From: Endomicrobium sp.
GTDB lineage: Bacteria > Elusimicrobiota > Endomicrobiia > Endomicrobiales > Endomicrobiaceae
Length of the DNA: 44,162 nt
Assembly: GCA_031272265.1 (NCBI GenBank)
Contig: JAISUD010000015.1
Span: 1 to 44,162 of the forward strand
Reading direction: 5' to 3'
In this document: piece after piece, positions 9,646-19,546 of the stretch
How the letters are laid out: each line of letters opens with the position of its first letter
Position numbering within the stretch: position 1 is the first letter of the stretch
Notes under the pieces: model-generated
Seen by the model: the letters and a program-made list of their open reading frames with translations, nothing else
Database searches by the model: none
Told to the model about the DNA's origin: nothing
Position numbers and translations under genes: made by a program

Positions 9646-10308
9646 TTAACGTCTGTTAATATTTTCTTCTGCCCACGAACGGCGTATATAGAGGGGGCTT
9701 ATTTTTGAATAATCTGTGCTTTTTAAAGAGTGATAAGCTACTTCTGCTAAAACGTTTGCTTTAGGCATATGCGTAGTATAAGGCAGAGAAACGCTGTATG
9801 CACCTAGTCCTTTGCGGAATTTTTCTCTATAAGATATTACAGCATTGCCTATAAGAAGTAAATTATTTTTATATTTTTTTAGCTCTTTTATAAATAAATC
9901 TGTATTTTTTATAACAATTTTTTTACCGTTTTTAACGTAAACTTCACCTCTTAAAGCGTCTATAACGGGGATTAGTTTTACTTCCTTAGCTTTTTTTATA
10001 AAAGATTTTTCCAAGATTGACAAAGCATCAATGGCAACGACAGGTTTGTTTAGCGCTTGCGCAAATGTTTTTACCGCGGTCATACCGATTCTTATGCCGG
10101 TGAAGCTTCCGGGACCTACGGATACTGCGAACTGGTCTATATTTTGTAAATTGTTTCCGCTGTCTTTTAATAATCTCTCTATAGCCGAAATAATCAATTC
10201 AGAATGTATTTGTCCGCAATCATAATAGAGTGAAGCAGTGTCCCTTCCATTTTCGTTTATAGCTAAACTGAATGTTTTTCCAGAAGTTTCTATAGCTAAA
10301 GTTTTCAT
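9646..10308 (-). CDS. tsaB: tRNA threonylcarbamoyladenosine biosynthesis protein TsaB
   Basis: MKTLAIETSGKTFSLAI..., VSVGPGSFTGIRIGM. Confidence 0.92.
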   Translation of the reverse strand: MKTLAIETSGKTFSLAINENGRDTASLYYDCGQIHSELIISAIERLLKDSGNNLQNIDQFAVSVGPGSFTGIRIGMTAVKTFAQALNKPVVAIDALSILEKSFIKKAKEVKLIPVIDALRGEVYVKNGKKIVIKNTDLFIKELKKYKNNLLLIGNAVISYREKFRKGLGAYSVSLPYTTHMPKANVLAEVAYHSLKSTDYSKISPLYIRRSWAEENINRR

Positions 10309-10769
10309 TTTTTATTCTCTATTTTTATCTTCCTTTTTAAATTTATATTTTCAATTTCAACGTTCCAGTTATTGTCATCTTCAACTCCTATAAGTCTGTC
10401 TGCCCATTCAACGACTGAGATATTTTTACTGTAAAGATATTCTTCTATTCCTATATCCCAGACGTTTAAAGGCTTAAGTCTGTATAAATCTATGTGGAAG
10501 AGTTTTAAGTCGTTTGCGTCATATTCGTTTACAAGCATAAAACTTGAACTTCTAGCAAAACTTTTGTTGCCAAAAGCTTTCACGATTCCTTGCGTAAAAG
10601 TTGTTTTTCCGCTTCCCAAATCGCCTTTTAAGAAGACAATATCGCCGCTCTTTAATACAGAAGCAAACTTTTTTCCTAAATTCCTTGTTTCTTGTGGAGT
10701 TTTGGTAATGAAAATATTTTTGTTAAAAATGCTTATATCCGCAGTATTTGATTTCTTGTTCCTTGCCAT
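10305..10769 (-). CDS. tsaE: tRNA threonylcarbamoyladenosine biosynthesis ATPase TsaE
   Basis: FLKGDLGSGKTTFTQGI, SSSFMLVNEY, HIDLYRL, VEWADRL; adjacent to tsaB. Confidence 0.92.
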   Translation of the reverse strand: MARNKKSNTADISIFNKNIFITKTPQETRNLGKKFASVLKSGDIVFLKGDLGSGKTTFTQGIVKAFGNKSFARSSSFMLVNEYDANDLKLFHIDLYRLKPLNVWDIGIEEYLYSKNISVVEWADRLIGVEDDNNWNVEIENINLKRKIKIENKK

Positions 10770-11712
10770 TATAAAAATATTTTACTTTATTTGAAGAGTT
10801 AACTGCACCTATATATGAGATCTCAGGGATTAATTTTTTTAGAAGATCTGCTTTTAAACGGGGAACTGTAAAGACGAGCTCGTAATCTTCTGCTCCAAAC
10901 AGTGCAAAATCTAACTGTTTTTTATTTTCCTTAAAAACTTTTTTTAAATTTGGCGAAATTGGAATCTTGTCCATATGAATTTCTGCACCTTTCCCTGAAT
11001 CTTTTGTAAGCAGATTAACGGAAATGTACAATCCGTCGGAAGCGTCCGTTAAAGAAGTTAGATGTTTTGATATTTTCCACACCTCTTTGAGTCTTGCTTT
11101 AGGGTTATTTTGTTTTGAAATCAAATAACGCTCGGCTTTATTATATTTGTAGTTTATTCCGTGCTTATATAAAAGAGCGATTCCTGCTCCGGCGTCTCCA
11201 AAAGTATTTGTTACGCCGATTAAATCTCCTATGTTCGCGCCGTTTCTTTTGACTATTTTTTCTTTCCCTATACCAATAACCGTAACAGAGATTATGATTT
11301 TATCAGATCTTACAATATCGCCTCCCGCTATCGTCATTTTATATTTATCGCAGATTTTTTTAAAACCTTTATATAAATTTCTGACAAATGTTTCTGGCGT
11401 TTTCGCTGGAAAGCCCAAACCTATAAATGCGTATTTGGGTTTTATATTTCCCATCGCGGCTATATCGCATACGTTTACTTCAATTGATTTCTTGCCTAGA
11501 TTCTGAGGGGTTATCCATTCTTTTTTGAAATGAACTTCCTCAACTAACATGTCTTTTGTTATGCAGATGCTGTTTTTACCTGATTTGAAACAAAAACTGT
11601 CGTCACCTATATTTGCAATGATGTTTTTATCACTGCTTGCGTTCGTAAATTGATTTTTTATTATCTCTATCAGTCCAAACTCGCCGATTTTTGAAATATT
11701 TTTTTCTCTCAT
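10723..11712 (-). CDS. thiL: Thiamine-monophosphate kinase
   Basis: IANIGDDSFCF, EVHFKKEWITPQNLGKKSIEVNVCDIAAMG, IAGGDIVRSDKIIISVTVIG, DASDGLY. Confidence 0.92.
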   Translation of the reverse strand: MREKNISKIGEFGLIEIIKNQFTNASSDKNIIANIGDDSFCFKSGKNSICITKDMLVEEVHFKKEWITPQNLGKKSIEVNVCDIAAMGNIKPKYAFIGLGFPAKTPETFVRNLYKGFKKICDKYKMTIAGGDIVRSDKIIISVTVIGIGKEKIVKRNGANIGDLIGVTNTFGDAGAGIALLYKHGINYKYNKAERYLISKQNNPKARLKEVWKISKHLTSLTDASDGLYISVNLLTKDSGKGAEIHMDKIPISPNLKKVFKENKKQLDFALFGAEDYELVFTVPRLKADLLKKLIPEISYIGAVNSSNKVKYFYNGKEQEIKYCGYKHF

Positions 11713-11718
11713 TATACG

Positions 11719-11740
11719 ATTATATCAATTTTGATATAAT
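11719..11740. promoter_or_regulatory. Palindromic divergent promoter/operator between thiL and comEC
   Basis: ATTATATCAA-TT-TTGATATAAT perfect 10-bp arms; TATAAT on both strands 5-6 nt from each start codon. Confidence 0.6.
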
Positions 11741-11745
11741 AAAAA

Positions 11746-13170
11746 ATGCTTATGAATTGCTCTACGGTGAGATTACTATTTAAGAGACCAATTGTAGCAG
11801 TTTTTACAGTTTATGTTTTTACTTTGATTTTATTAGACGTTTCCGGGTATTTTTCCTGTGAGAAACGAAGCTCCCTTTATAAATTAAAATTAGTTGATAA
11901 TAGTAGTGTTGTTTCTGCTGAGGGTAGAGTTATTTCTGCGCCGCAGGCAGTCAAAAATGTCAAAAGATTTATACTAAAAACCAGTGCTGTGAATGGAAAT
12001 GCAGTAAATGAAAAAATTATAGTAAACTCACCGATAGCCTATTCTGTATCATACGGAGATATAATAAATATTGAAGGAGAACTAAAATCTCCTTTTTCAG
12101 TCAGTTTTCCTCTTGTATTTGACTATCAAAAATATCTTGCGAGAAACGAAATATACGCTATTTTAAACATATCCTCATTTGAATATGTAAAGTCAAGTCC
12201 CAATGCTGTCAAAAAATTTGCTCTTGCATTCCGGAATGATATTCTAGAAAAAATTGACGCTTGCTTTAAGCTGCCTTATTCCAGTATTTTAAAATCTTTA
12301 GTTATAGGTGACAAAAGTGCGCTTTCGCAGGATATTAAAGACTGTTTTTCAAATTCTGGGATAATGCATATTTTGGTTGTAAGCGGACTTCACGTAGGCT
12401 TTATAAGCGCTGTGATTCTTTTGTTTTTGAAGCTTTTAGGGTTTTCTTTGAGAAAAGCTTTGCTACTGAGTATTCCTTTCATGTTTTTATATGTTATTGC
12501 AACAGGTGCTGATCCTCCAGCGCTGAGGTCAGCAATAATGTTTTCGTGCATGATTTTCTCTTTATGTTTAGGAAGAGAGCCTTTAATATACAATTCTCTC
12601 GCTTTATCCGCTTTGATTATACTTATATTTGAACCGCAACAACTCTTTACGGCGTCTTTTCAAATGTCTTACGGCGCGACACTGGGAATCGTCTATTTTC
12701 ATAGAGATATTTTAGCGTTATTTAAAAATGTGAAAAACGAAATACTGCGTTTTTTCTGCGGGATATTATCAGTTACAGCTTCAGCTCAGCTTGCCTTAAT
12801 ACCACTTTGTATGTACTATTTCGGCAAAATTTCATTAATATCTTTTCTTGCAAATGTAATAGTTGTGCCTCTTACCGGAATTATTCTTTATCTTGGAATT
12901 ATTTTTTATATTTTAACTTTTGTATCTCAATATGCTGCACTACTGTGTTCTCTCATTGTTTCATTGCTTCTTAAAATTGTTTTATCAATAACATTGTTTT
13001 TAGGGAATTTTAGATTTGCTTCTATGTTAGTGGCGAAACCAACAATTGCGCATCTTCTGTTATTTTTCCTTTTTTTATTTTCCATATTCGGGAATAAGAA
13101 AAAATTTATTTTTCCGGGAATTGTTTTAATATTAAGTTTTATATATTTTGTTTTTTTATGCAGTGTATAA
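11746..13170 (+). CDS. comEC: ComEC/Rec2-like competence membrane protein, N-terminal and Competence domains
   Basis: IMHILVVSGLHVGFISA, ATGADPPALRSAIMF, many TM helices. Confidence 0.85.
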   Translation: MLMNCSTVRLLFKRPIVAVFTVYVFTLILLDVSGYFSCEKRSSLYKLKLVDNSSVVSAEGRVISAPQAVKNVKRFILKTSAVNGNAVNEKIIVNSPIAYSVSYGDIINIEGELKSPFSVSFPLVFDYQKYLARNEIYAILNISSFEYVKSSPNAVKKFALAFRNDILEKIDACFKLPYSSILKSLVIGDKSALSQDIKDCFSNSGIMHILVVSGLHVGFISAVILLFLKLLGFSLRKALLLSIPFMFLYVIATGADPPALRSAIMFSCMIFSLCLGREPLIYNSLALSALIILIFEPQQLFTASFQMSYGATLGIVYFHRDILALFKNVKNEILRFFCGILSVTASAQLALIPLCMYYFGKISLISFLANVIVVPLTGIILYLGIIFYILTFVSQYAALLCSLIVSLLLKIVLSITLFLGNFRFASMLVAKPTIAHLLLFFLFLFSIFGNKKKFIFPGIVLILSFIYFVFLCSV

Positions 13171-13567
13171 TAAAAATAAGATATTTTTTGATGTGTATCA
13201 AAATAACAATATAATTACTTTAAAGATGAAAAATAATTCTGCAAATGCATTTATTATTTATAATAAGAATAAATATTATGATAAATATTATATTAATTCA
13301 TTTAAGCAGTTTATGTCTTTTTCTGGAATAAAAAACGCTGACGTGAAGGTTGTAGGTTTTAATAAAGAAAAGATATTGTCTGACTTATTAAATTTTGATA
13401 TTGATATAGTTGAAGATACAGAAACAAAAGTTTTTGATTTTTATTTCAGCGGTAATCTTATGTCCATTGACGTTTGCGTAAGAAAGCTTTATATTGATAA
13501 AGCTGAAATTGACTTTGAAAAAAGAATTTCTTTTTACTATGACACCAAAAGGAAAATGTTTAAATAA
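13148..13567 (+). pseudogene. Out-of-frame degenerate C-terminal part of ComEC (metallo-beta-lactamase-like region)
   Basis: Overlaps the comEC end in another frame at a T7 tract; IFFDVYQNNNIITLK aligns with the expected FFDVGQGDSxL motif but lacks the key residues. Confidence 0.5.
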
Positions 13568-13633
13568 ATGTTTTTTACCGAGTTGTCACTGTTGTCATTT
13601 TTTATATGGCAAATGCGGTAAACGGAAAAGGTT

Positions 13634-14455
13634 ATGAAATACAACATCGGGGTTATTTATAATAATTCAAAAACAGACGCGAAAAAACTTGCACTTGAAA
13701 TCGCTTTTTGGCTTAAACAGAATAAATGTAGAGTGTTTGTGAGCGATTCTCTGTCTCTTAAAGCTAGAAAAGTTGACTTTGTTTTATCAATAGGCGGTGA
13801 CGGGACAATGCTTAAAGTTATAAGAACGTTTTCGCCTTTGTCAGTTCCTGTAAAGGGTGTAAATCTTGGCTCTCTTGGATTTTTAACGGATACGGATACA
13901 AATGAAATATTTGTGATTTTAAAGAATATTTTTTCTTCAGGTTTTATAATTGAAAAGAGGATTCTGCTTTGCGCAGAGTTTGAATTCAAAAACAGAAAAA
14001 TGAAACTGATAGCTGCAAATGACTGTGTGCTGCGTTCTCTATCAGGCGGGAAACTTATTACGGTAGACGTCAATATAGGTGAAAACTTTACGGCTGAATA
14101 TAAATGCGACGGGATGATTGTTGCGACGCCTACGGGTTCAACTGCGTATTCTCTCGCCGCTTCAGGACCCATAGTGTATCCGAATCTTCCAGTGTTGATT
14201 CTTACTCCTATTTCTCCTCATACATTAACGCAGAGACCAATGATATTGTCCGATAAAAGCAATATTTCGTTCGTTACAAAAAATAAAGATAACAACGGAA
14301 AAATTATGATATCAATAGATGGTCAGGATGATTATGCTCTTCCTAACGGAACAAAAGTGAAATTTTCTTTATATAAAAAACAGCTTAAACTTATAAAAAA
14401 TTGTAGTAAATCTTATTTTGAAACTTTAAGGACAAAATTGCATTGGAGCGTTTAA
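13634..14455 (+). CDS. nadK: NAD kinase
   Basis: SIGGDGTMLKVIR, GVNLGSLGFLTD, CDGMIVATPTGSTAYSLAASGPIVYP. Confidence 0.94.
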   Translation: MKYNIGVIYNNSKTDAKKLALEIAFWLKQNKCRVFVSDSLSLKARKVDFVLSIGGDGTMLKVIRTFSPLSVPVKGVNLGSLGFLTDTDTNEIFVILKNIFSSGFIIEKRILLCAEFEFKNRKMKLIAANDCVLRSLSGGKLITVDVNIGENFTAEYKCDGMIVATPTGSTAYSLAASGPIVYPNLPVLILTPISPHTLTQRPMILSDKSNISFVTKNKDNNGKIMISIDGQDDYALPNGTKVKFSLYKKQLKLIKNCSKSYFETLRTKLHWSV

Positions 14456-14517
14456 CACTTATGTTTCTAATGAGTTTATAGAACGCATAGAAGGTTGTTG
14501 TATGTAGGGAACGGGTA

Positions 14518-14778
14518 GTGCGGGGGCTTTTTTGCAAATTTTGTTATTGTAACCGTTGGATAATGTCTTATTATATTGTGTTCGGTGTAATTGTAAAAAT
14601 TTTAAAAAGAAAAAAAAGAGTAAAAGATTTTATAGGGTGTTTAGTTTTTATTTTTTTGCTACTACTGGACTTAGGTTTAGTTTTTGAAACTCACTCTTTA
14701 TTAGGAGTGATATTGGCGGTTTGCTGTTGTTATGATTGTTCAGTATATTTGGAGACTAAAAAGACGGGAAAAATATGA
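14518..14778 (+). CDS. Small membrane protein of unknown function
   Basis: ORF with TM segments DFIGCLVFIFLLLLDLGLVF and LLGVILAVCCC. Confidence 0.35.
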   Translation: MRGLFCKFCYCNRWIMSYYIVFGVIVKILKRKKRVKDFIGCLVFIFLLLLDLGLVFETHSLLGVILAVCCCYDCSVYLETKKTGKI

Positions 14779-14903
14779 TTTTTTTGCTTTGGTTTGGTTG
14801 CATTTTTTGCTAGTGGGTTTTTGAGGTGTTATTAGAAAAAGGGGCAAAAAAAAGTGTTTGAGAATGTGATTGTGGATTTTTTAGTGTCGTTTTGTTTCCA
14901 CTG

Positions 14904-15051
14904 ATGTTAATTGCGTGGGTTATCCTTGTGCTGATAGACTGGTGGAAACACTTGCAGCAAGACAGACTTGATGTTGTGAGATGGCGTATGCATGTTTGCA
15001 ACGAAGCAAGTATAGACTCAAACGCGTGCATTATAAAACTTAGGAGGAAAT
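14904..15051 (+). CDS. Small single-TM protein fragment
   Basis: MLIAWVILVLIDWWKHLQQDRLDVVRW...LRRK*; after the stop the frame stays open with RKKWRKREEKDEKIEAKK. Confidence 0.35.
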
Positions 15052-15323
15052 GACGAAAAAAGTGGAGGAAGAGAGAGGAAAAAGACGAAAAAATTGAAGC
15101 AAAAAAAATGAAAAATATCTGAGTTGTTTATCGGCGCTATAATTGTAAAATTCGCATTAATCGGTTTCTTCTTTGTTTTTAAAACGACGTTTTTTTTGAG
15201 GGGGAGGGGGGGTATAGTTTCCTAGAAAAAGCTACTGATTTTTATGTGGATTTTTTGAACGATGAGATTAATTTAATGACGTTTTGTATATCGTCGGCAA
15301 AATTTAAAAAAGGGGAGAAGAAA

Positions 15324-15602
15324 GTGGAAACTTTTACAAGATTTTTGGTTTTATTTTTGATTTTAGTGGTGGCTGTTGTTACCGGTAATTTTGTCTGGTG
15401 GCTTTTAACACATATACGCAAATGGCGATAAGATAGAAAAGATTGGGAAGAGTTCAAAGTTTGCAATCCAAACTGGAGAGAGCTAGGCGGAAGAGAGAGA
15501 GAAAAACCCAATGCATTAGAGAAGGAACTGTTGAGCCGTTCCGATGAACGAACCGACAAGCAAAAAGAGAAGAAAAAGAAAGATGAAAAAGAAATTCCTT
15601 AA
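15324..15602 (+). pseudogene. Small single-TM protein with charged tail, interrupted by TAA at 15429
   Basis: GTG start; ETFTRFLVLFLILVVAVVTGNFVWWLLTHIRKWR-stop-DRKDWEEFKVCNPNWRELGGRERE...KKKDEKEIP* in one frame. Confidence 0.45.
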
Positions 15603-15774
15603 AAGTGCCTATATTAAAATGTCAAACTAGAGAAATATCATTGCAGATAACGTTATAGTTACGAAGGAAGCGAGTATTATGGGAGCAGTTGAAAAAAAAC
15701 GTTAATGAGGAGTAAAAATGGAAAGAAGAGGATATTGTTGTTATCGTCGCTAAAATTTGAAAAAATAGGGAAAA

Positions 15775-15867
15775 ATGGAGAATTTTTTGGGATTTTTAAT
15801 TTTTGTAGCGGCAGTTTTTTTAACGACTGTTATAAAATTACTATTAGAGTTTTGGCTGAAAGAGTGA
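15775..15867 (+). CDS. Tiny single-TM protein (30 aa)
   Basis: MENFLGFLIFVAAVFLTTVIKLLLEFWLKE*; similar layout to the 15324 unit. Confidence 0.35.
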   Translation: MENFLGFLIFVAAVFLTTVIKLLLEFWLKE

Positions 15868-15976
15868 AAAACAAAAGAGCACACAAAAGCTAAGTATAGG
15901 TAAGGTATATGAACACGCATTGAGAAAGGAATTTAGGAGAAAGAACAAAAAGAAGAAAAGAAAAAGGAGAAAAAGG

Positions 15977-16066
15977 ATGATTGAGAGAGAATTTATTTCT
16001 CTGATATTAAACCTTGCTATTTTAATTCTTGTATTGAGTTTTCCTTTGAGGAAGTTGATAAGATGA
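15977..16066 (+). CDS. Tiny single-TM protein (29 aa)
   Basis: MIEREFISLILNLAILILVLSFPLRKLIR*; ATGA overlap with the next short ORF at 16063. Confidence 0.3.
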   Translation: MIEREFISLILNLAILILVLSFPLRKLIR

Positions 16067-16283
16067 CTATCATCTTTTTTCTCCGCGTCCAGAACGAAAA
16101 AGGTGAATTAAAAGGACGTTTTAGTTTGCGCGGATATGCCGCAGCTGACGGAAATACAAAGAAGATGAATTGCCAAAAAGAAATTGCGGTAATAAATGGG
16201 ATAAAAGAATTATGATAACATGTGGTACGGTACGTTTGGGTGACTACGAAGGCTAGTTTCAATTAGTTTGAAGAAGCAATTTA

Positions 16284-16354
16284 CTCCGGGACTAGGATTC
16301 GAACCTAGACAAAGGGATCCAAAATCCCTTGTGCTACCGTTACACAATCCCGGA
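16284..16354 (-). tRNA. tRNA-Gln (TTG)
   Basis: Reverse complement TCCGGGATTGTGTAACGG...AGGGATTTTGGATCCCT...TAGGTTCGAATCCTAGTCCCGGAG folds as a cloverleaf. Confidence 0.95.
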
Positions 16355-17218
16355 ATCAAAGGGTGTATTTACTGTGTTAACGAACCACGTTCTCCAATTG
16401 TATTTACTAAGCTCGGATCTGAGTTTTTCAGTTTCAATTTCGCTGTCGTATACGCCAAAAACTGTTGAACCGGAGCCTGACATAAGACTTGCGCAACCTA
16501 ATCCATTTAGAACTTTTTTGATTTTTGCTATTTCAGGATAACCCGGGAAAACAAATTCCTCAAATCTGTTAAAACAATTGCTGAAAACTTCTTTTTTATT
16601 AAGAGATCCACTTCTGATAACAGAGATGATTTTATTAACTTTAACTTGATTTGTCAATGGAAATTTGATTTTTTTATATATATCTTTAGTATTAATTCCA
16701 AAGTCTGGATTTACAAGGACTATATTTAATTTTCCAATGCCTTTCAGCGGAGTGACAATTTCTCCTATTCCTTCGCATAAAGCTGTTGCGCCTGTTAGAA
16801 AAAAAGGGACATCGGCACCGAGTTTTGCGGCAATTTGCTCCAGCTCCTCTTTTGACATTTTTATATTCCACAATTTAACTAAGGCTTTAAGCGTTGAAGC
16901 GGCGTCTGAAGAACCACCTCCCAGTCCAGCTTTTATAGGAATTTCTTTTTTTAATCGTATTTTTACACCTTTTTCTGCGTAATGACGCTTTTTAAGCGTT
17001 TGCGCCGCTTTATAAACAATATTTTCTTTAGTGGGGGGTAATAAATGCTTATTTTTACATTCAAGTAGAATTTTACTTTCCGTAAGTTCAAAAAAAAGTT
17101 CGTCATATAAACTTACAGTTTGCATAACGCTCTTTAAGTTATGGTATCCGTCAATTCTTTTATTTTCAATTTCTAGAAAAAAATTAATTTTTGCCGGCGC
17201 TTTTATGTATAATTTCAT
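16340..17218 (-). CDS. ispE: 4-diphosphocytidyl-2-C-methyl-D-erythritol kinase
   Basis: PAKINFFLEI, IPIKAGLGGGSSDAASTL, LMSGSGSTVFGVY. Confidence 0.93.
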   Translation of the reverse strand: MKLYIKAPAKINFFLEIENKRIDGYHNLKSVMQTVSLYDELFFELTESKILLECKNKHLLPPTKENIVYKAAQTLKKRHYAEKGVKIRLKKEIPIKAGLGGGSSDAASTLKALVKLWNIKMSKEELEQIAAKLGADVPFFLTGATALCEGIGEIVTPLKGIGKLNIVLVNPDFGINTKDIYKKIKFPLTNQVKVNKIISVIRSGSLNKKEVFSNCFNRFEEFVFPGYPEIAKIKKVLNGLGCASLMSGSGSTVFGVYDSEIETEKLRSELSKYNWRTWFVNTVNTPFDSGIV

Positions 17219-17472
17219 TTTTTGAATGCTTTAAAAAAGAAACTTTTATTATTTCCGGTATTATAATCGTTTATTGTATTACTAGGTTTGTAGAAATTTA
17301 AAAAATTTTGAATAAATGTTATTTGTAAGCGACTATTTTATTATTACAGCAAAAATAATAAATAGTAAATTAAATATACGTTAGACGTATTTATTTTTTA
17401 AAATTGCTGGGATATAGAAATTATTTTAAACGAACGGAGATATTTTAGATTAATAGAGATAGTTTTTTTCTA

Positions 17473-18390
17473 TCAAATGTTTGTATTGCGCGCCGCATAT
17501 AATATTGCTTCTTTCATTGCACTCGCATCTGCTTTATTTTTGCCTGCGATATCGAAAGCTGTTCCATGTCCCGGGGATGTTCTTAGAAAAGGAAGGCCTA
17601 TTGTAACGTTTACTATTTTTGCGGCGTCAATGCATTTTAAAGCTATCATCACCTGATCATGATACATTGAGCATATCAAATCGTATTGTCCGTTTTTTGT
17701 TTTCAACCAAGCGGAATCCACCGCTATAGGTTTTGTTATGTTAATTCCCGATTTTTTTAATATTTTATACGCTGGGAATATAAACTTTTTTTCTTCAAGA
17801 CCTAAAATTGAGTTGTCACCGGCATGCGGATTTAGACCGCACAAAGCAACTTTTATGTTTTCATTTCCTGTTTTTTTTAGAAAATTTACGCTTAAATTCA
17901 CCGTTTCGACTATATCTTTTATTTTTATATTTTTAGATATTTTTGCAACAGGAATATGTCTTGTGACCATGACGCTGTGTATATTTCCGCAAACCATCAT
18001 CATTGCAATTTTTGGGCTTTTTGTAAGAGCGGCAAGCAATTCTGTATGCCCTGGGTATTTTATTCCTGCCATTTTTAATGATTCTTTTGAAACTGGAGCT
18101 GTAACGAGAGCTGAAGTTTTTCCATCTTTACAATGGTTTACGGCTTTATAAATCGCAGCGACTGCCACCGCGCCAGCTTTTTTTGACGGATATCCTATTT
18201 TTAAAGAGCTGCCCATATTAGAAGACGAAATAAATTCAGTATTTTTAAAATAATCAGAAAAAACGCTGTCGCCGAATATAATGGGACTGCACACTCTTTT
18301 TACAGCAGAAAAACTTATAGCCCTCCGCACTACTTCCCAGCCTATACCTGCAGGGTCGCCCAAAGTAATCGCTAAACGCGGTTTAATCAT
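17473..18390 (-). CDS. pdxA: 4-hydroxythreonine-4-phosphate dehydrogenase PdxA
   Basis: ITLGDPAGIGWEVV, YPGHTELLA, GLNPHAGD, YHDQVMIALK, TSPGHGTAFDIAG. Confidence 0.93.
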   Translation of the reverse strand: MIKPRLAITLGDPAGIGWEVVRRAISFSAVKRVCSPIIFGDSVFSDYFKNTEFISSSNMGSSLKIGYPSKKAGAVAVAAIYKAVNHCKDGKTSALVTAPVSKESLKMAGIKYPGHTELLAALTKSPKIAMMMVCGNIHSVMVTRHIPVAKISKNIKIKDIVETVNLSVNFLKKTGNENIKVALCGLNPHAGDNSILGLEEKKFIFPAYKILKKSGINITKPIAVDSAWLKTKNGQYDLICSMYHDQVMIALKCIDAAKIVNVTIGLPFLRTSPGHGTAFDIAGKNKADASAMKEAILYAARNTNI

Positions 18391-18436
18391 AAAGTTATAC
18401 GTTATCTAAAATCTTACTACGTTCTCCGTCACCTTT

Positions 18437-19546
18437 TTACCAAGTCTTATTTATTTTAATGTTTGCTTTTGCACTTAAATTGTCAATATATTCTTTCAAA
18501 GCTTTCAATTGTAATAGAGTTTGTGACATTTCAGATATATCGCTTTTGACTTTAGGATTGTTAAGTGTTATTTCTGTGCTTGCGCGTCTTTCTTCAACTT
18601 TTATGAAATGGTATCCTTTTTCTGTTTTTACGGGTTCTTTATTATAATTGCCGACGTTAGTGTCAAAAATGATTTTATGCAAACCCGGGAAAATTTTATC
18701 AATTTCTTCTACCGTTATTAATCCTGAGTCGCTATTTGACTTATCAGAAGGGTCATCGGAATACTGTTTTGCAACATCTGCAAAAGTCTTTTTCTGAAGT
18801 TCTATTTTAACAGTCTCAACTTTTTCTCGTGCCGCTTTTATATCAGAAGCGGTTGCATTTTTAGGACAACTAATAAGAATATGTTTTATTCTTACGCGAT
18901 TGCCAAACTTTTTCTTAATTATATCGGCGCAAAGTGTAGTAAAAGTGTCTTCGTCTGGAATATTATTGAATGGAGTTAATGGGTTTAAAGTATCTGTAAT
19001 GCTTATAGGAGCTGTATTTTTATTTTTTGTTTTTGTAATGATTTTATCGTAGAAACTTTTTAACTCGAGTTCCGTAGGCATTCTTACGTTTGAGAATACT
19101 ACTTTTTGTAAAAGTTCGCCAATTATATATCTTTCTTCAAACATTTTTTCAAAATCTGCAAGTGTCATATTTAAGTCTTTAAGAAGAAGTGAATTAAATT
19201 CAGCTTCATTTTTAAATGATTTTTTGATATTATTAATTTCATCTTGAATTTTCTTTTTTGAAATTTGTATTTTTTGTTTTTTTGCTTCTTTTATCAAAAG
19301 AAACTCTTTAGTTCTTTCAGCTAAAAAAGAATTCTTAAGTGCTTTAATTTGTTGTTCTGAGATTTGTTCAGCAGGTACATATTTTTTATATAAATTCATG
19401 CTCTGGTTAAAATACTTGTTGAATTGCGAGGCAAAAATAGGCTCACCGTTTACTGTAGCCAAAACTTCATCTACGACTTCCGGTGCTGCAAAAGTGTTTA
19501 GGGTTATAAAAGTAATTGTAGTTAATACTGCGAAAAGTCTCTTCAT
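18437..19546 (-). CDS. SurA/PpiC-type periplasmic peptidylprolyl isomerase
   Basis: Signal peptide; VDEVLATVNGEPIFASQF; parvulin region RIKHILISCP...FADVAKQYSDDPSDKSNSDSGLI. Confidence 0.85.
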   Translation of the reverse strand: MKRLFAVLTTITFITLNTFAAPEVVDEVLATVNGEPIFASQFNKYFNQSMNLYKKYVPAEQISEQQIKALKNSFLAERTKEFLLIKEAKKQKIQISKKKIQDEINNIKKSFKNEAEFNSLLLKDLNMTLADFEKMFEERYIIGELLQKVVFSNVRMPTELELKSFYDKIITKTKNKNTAPISITDTLNPLTPFNNIPDEDTFTTLCADIIKKKFGNRVRIKHILISCPKNATASDIKAAREKVETVKIELQKKTFADVAKQYSDDPSDKSNSDSGLITVEEIDKIFPGLHKIIFDTNVGNYNKEPVKTEKGYHFIKVEERRASTEITLNNPKVKSDISEMSQTLLQLKALKEYIDNLSAKANIKINKTW

